Source: Bacteroidota bacterium
Lineage (GTDB): Bacteria; Bacteroidota; Bacteroidia; 2-12-FULL-35-15
Assembly (NCBI GenBank): GCA_023251855.1
Contig: JAHEYA010000105.1
Location: 1-7,581, forward strand
Direction: 5' to 3'
DNA: 7,581 nucleotides
Every line of letters begins with the position of its first letter. Position 1 is the first letter of the stretch. Below the pieces are notes generated by a model. That model ran no database searches. It was given only the letters and a program-made list of their open reading frames with translations, and was not told the origin of the DNA. Below, one piece after another: positions 5,329 to 7,581 of the stretch. The position numbers and the translations under genes are program-made.

Positions 5329-6555
5329 TTACCTTAAAATGCTCTGTGCTACTATCCATCCACTACTCCAGGCATTTTGAAAATTGAATCCTCCGGTAAT
5401 TCCATCCACATCCATAATTTCACCGGCAAAGTATAAATTCGGAACTATTTTGCTTTGCATCGTTGCAAAATCAATTTCTTTTAAACTCACTCCACCACAG
5501 GTTACAAACTCTTCTTTAAAAGTTGTTTTTCCTGCAATTTTATATTCATCTTTAATAATAGTACTGATAAGTACATTTGAATTTTTCTTTGGAAGATCAG
5601 CCCAGCGACAGGTTTCGACAATTGCAGCTTTGTTAACAAAATACTCCCATAACCGTTTTGGTAATTCAACCGGACAATTATTTAAAACAAGTTTCGAAGG
5701 ATTTTCAAAACGCTGATTGGCAAACTCAATTCGTAATTTCTCTTCGGTATATTTTGGTAACCAGCTTATTATTGCAGTGAAATTGTAGTTCAGATCGCTT
5801 AATTGGCGGGCACCCCAGGCTGATGCTTTAAGTATTGCCGGTCCGCTCATTCCCCAATGAGTGATTAACAAAGGGCCTTCAGTTTCTAATTTTAATCCAA
5901 CAACATTTACTTTTGCATGAGGGACCGAAATGCCCATCAATTGAGTAATTGGATTATTAGGAATATTAAAAGTGAATAAAGAAGGTACAGGTTTAACAAT
6001 GGTGTGACCTAGTTTTTTTAACCAGTCGTAAGCAGCATCTTTTGAATTTCCACCGGTTGCAATAATTAACTTATCACATTCAAATAGCCCACCATTATTG
6101 GCTTTTAAAGTAAATGAATTTGTGGAATTTTGAATGATCTCTGTAACATCTACATTCAATTTTATTTTAACTTTGGCTTTTTCAGCCTCCTGCATCAGGC
6201 AATTGATAATAGTTTCGGAGGTATCCGTTACCGGGAACATTCTTCCATCAGCTTCTGTTTTAAGCTTAACTCCTCGCTCTTCAAACCACTTTATAGTATC
6301 TGTAACAGAGAATCTACTGAATGCATTTCTCAACTCTTTCTCACCACGCGGATAATTTTTTATCAGTTGTGCATCTTCAAAACAAGCATGAGTAACATTG
6401 CATCGCCCACCTCCGGAAACACGCACTTTTGAAAGGAGTTTCGAGCTTTTCTCTAATAAAGTAACACCGCAGTTTTTATGAAGTTGAGCACAATTAATAG
6501 CAGCGAAAAAACCTGCAGCACCACCACCAATAATTATAATTTGTTTTGAATTCAA
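5329..6555 (-). CDS. BaiN/YhiN (HI0933-like) family FAD-binding oxidoreductase
   Basis: A 408-residue flavoprotein, normal length for the family. The N-terminal dinucleotide-binding IIIIGGGAAGFFAA (6-19) is followed by an acidic end of strand two (LLEKSSKL, Glu35) and the family motif SGGGRCN (47-53). GRMFPVTD (104-111), ATGGNS (166-171), THWGMSGPA (232-240), TCGGVSLKEID (352-362) and the closing LYFAGEIMDVDGITGGFNFQ (374-393) come next. All hallmark motifs are intact. Members bind FAD and are named after the clostridial bile-acid enzyme BaiN, but for most, including E. coli YhiN, the physiological substrate is not settled; I do not assign one. The start is TTG at 6555: an in-frame stop (the purC TAA) lies one codon before it and no ATG occurs near the nucleotide-binding motif. 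Only 3 nt separate it from purC, so it is surely in the same operon and probably translationally coupled. Confidence 0.92.
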   Translation of the reverse strand: MNSKQIIIIGGGAAGFFAAINCAQLHKNCGVTLLEKSSKLLSKVRVSGGGRCNVTHACFEDAQLIKNYPRGEKELRNAFSRFSVTDTIKWFEERGVKLKTEADGRMFPVTDTSETIINCLMQEAEKAKVKIKLNVDVTEIIQNSTNSFTLKANNGGLFECDKLIIATGGNSKDAAYDWLKKLGHTIVKPVPSLFTFNIPNNPITQLMGISVPHAKVNVVGLKLETEGPLLITHWGMSGPAILKASAWGARQLSDLNYNFTAIISWLPKYTEEKLRIEFANQRFENPSKLVLNNCPVELPKRLWEYFVNKAAIVETCRWADLPKKNSNVLISTIIKDEYKIAGKTTFKEEFVTCGGVSLKEIDFATMQSKIVPNLYFAGEIMDVDGITGGFNFQNAWSSGWIVAQSILR

Positions 6556-6558
6556 TTC

Positions 6559-7521
6559 TTATTTAACTGTAGCTAAAAAATCATTGATATTCTTCTCAAC
6601 CCTTGTCAATACATCCGACATATCCGCTTTTACAAATTTATCACCAACAATTTTTTCGTACAACTCAATATACCTGTCCGAAATAGATCTAATTATTTCA
6701 TCGGTCATTTCAGGGATTTTTTGTCCGTCTTTACCTTGAAAACCATTATCCATCAACCATTCACGTACAAATTCTTTCGACAGTTGCTTCTGAGCTTCCC
6801 CTTTTTGCTGACGTTGTTCATATCCTTCTTTATAAAAATAACGGGATGAATCAGGAGTATGAATTTCATCAATCAAATAAATAATATTATTTTTTTTGCC
6901 AAACTCATATTTTGTATCAACTAATATCAATCCCATTTTTGCGGCTATTTCACGTTGAAACACAGCTCTGGTATATTTTTCCAGCATTTCATAATCTTCT
7001 CTACTCACGATACCTTGTTTCAAAATTTCTTCTTTTGAAATATCCTCATCATGTCCGACAGATGCTTTAGTAGTTGGTGTAATGATTGGTTGCGAAAACT
7101 TATCATTTTCTTTCATACCATCAGGCATCGGAACACCGCAAACCATTCGTTTACCTGCTTTGTATTCGCGCCATGCATGGCCTGATAAATAACCTCTGAT
7201 TACCATTTCAACTTTAAATGCATCACACAAAATACCGGCAGTAACCATGGGATCAGGAACTGCTACTACCCAATTGGGCACAATATCTTCCGTAGCTTTT
7301 AAAAATTTTGCCGCAATTTGATTTAACACTTGCCCTTTGTAAGGTATACCGTTAGGCAATACCACATCAAACGCTGAAATACGATCACTAACTACCATCA
7401 CCAACATTTTATCATCAATCGTATATACATCACGCACCTTGCCTTTGTAATATTTTTTTTGTTTTGGAAAATTAAAATGAGTTGCTGTTATAGAATCTGC
7501 TTTTTTGATAGTTGCATTCAT
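6559..7521 (-). CDS. purC: Phosphoribosylaminoimidazole-succinocarboxamide synthase (SAICAR synthetase)
   Basis: A 320-residue cytosolic enzyme of de novo purine synthesis. It joins CAIR and aspartate with ATP to give SAICAR. Motifs seen: the nucleotide-binding GKVRDVY (27-33), SDRISAFD (45-52), LNQ (66-68) and the first signature around EMVIRGYLSG (105-114). ITPTTKASVGHDE (147-159), the second signature LVDTKYEFG (200-208), DEIHTPDSSRY (218-228) and KQLSKEFVREWL (245-256) follow. It is the long form found in Bacteroidota and fungi, rather than the form of about 240 residues in E. coli. The ATG at 7521 leaves a normal N-terminus of about 26 residues before GKVRDVY. It is the first gene of a two-gene unit with the flavoprotein. 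The 60 bp upstream are AT-rich with no clear TAnnTTTG box, so its promoter may lie beyond the window. Confidence 0.97.
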   Translation of the reverse strand: MNATIKKADSITATHFNFPKQKKYYKGKVRDVYTIDDKMLVMVVSDRISAFDVVLPNGIPYKGQVLNQIAAKFLKATEDIVPNWVVAVPDPMVTAGILCDAFKVEMVIRGYLSGHAWREYKAGKRMVCGVPMPDGMKENDKFSQPIITPTTKASVGHDEDISKEEILKQGIVSREDYEMLEKYTRAVFQREIAAKMGLILVDTKYEFGKKNNIIYLIDEIHTPDSSRYFYKEGYEQRQQKGEAQKQLSKEFVREWLMDNGFQGKDGQKIPEMTDEIIRSISDRYIELYEKIVGDKFVKADMSDVLTRVEKNINDFLATVK

Positions 7522-7581
7522 AGTATTTTAGTTTAGTTCTGTTTAATATTTTAAAATTACAAAATTTTAGTCAAAGAACCT

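Noticed and set aside
5311..5330. Intrinsic terminator of the purC-flavoprotein unit
   Set aside because: There is a T8 run on the minus strand but no GC stem before it, so termination there is not supported.
5384..5716. Plus-strand 110-codon frame
   Set aside because: Fully antisense to conserved motifs of the flavoprotein; no family resemblance or start signals.
6130..6432. Plus-strand frames of 100 and 73 codons
   Set aside because: Antisense to the flavoprotein's middle region in AT-rich DNA; composition and Cys/Phe/Ser richness are typical of shadow frames.

Overview
This AT-rich window comes from a member of the Bacteroidota, probably close to the Chitinophagales/Sphingobacteriales. 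The evidence is a secreted protein with a type IX secretion C-terminal sorting domain, promoter elements of the form TAnnTTTG, start codons without clear Shine-Dalgarno sequences, the long (about 320-residue) PurC form, and short repetitive motifs in the gene gaps. The placement below phylum is inference.

All six genes lie on the minus strand, so transcription runs from the high to the low coordinates. At 7521-5329 purC (SAICAR synthetase, purine biosynthesis) is followed after only 3 nt by a BaiN/YhiN (HI0933-like) flavoprotein that starts with TTG. A 162-bp gap holds a TAACTTTG promoter element and an imperfect inverted repeat. At 5166-2245 come a CoA-acylating (methyl)malonate-semialdehyde dehydrogenase and a class III aminotransferase, 90 bp apart. 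Together they would turn beta-alanine and/or 3-aminoisobutyrate into acetyl-CoA/propionyl-CoA. The pair ends in a strong intrinsic terminator at 2180-2221.

A second TAACTTTG promoter right after that terminator drives a secreted type IX cargo protein (2097-1204). A 446-bp gene-free stretch (758-1203) follows. It holds two palindromes of the same design (ATGAT-N4-ATCAT), a terminator-like hairpin with a T10 tract, and a small GACCAT hairpin. It leads into a secreted, probably outer-membrane, protein that runs off the low end of the window.

The four enzymes are housekeeping or catabolic genes of recognisable families, and I see no mobile element, CRISPR array, RNA gene or obvious new multi-gene system. 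The parts most worth a second look are non-coding: the regulatory-looking leader region at 758-1203, the inverted repeat in the dehydrogenase leader and the in-frame purC/TTG junction. A lysine in place of a usually conserved arginine in the dehydrogenase is also notable.
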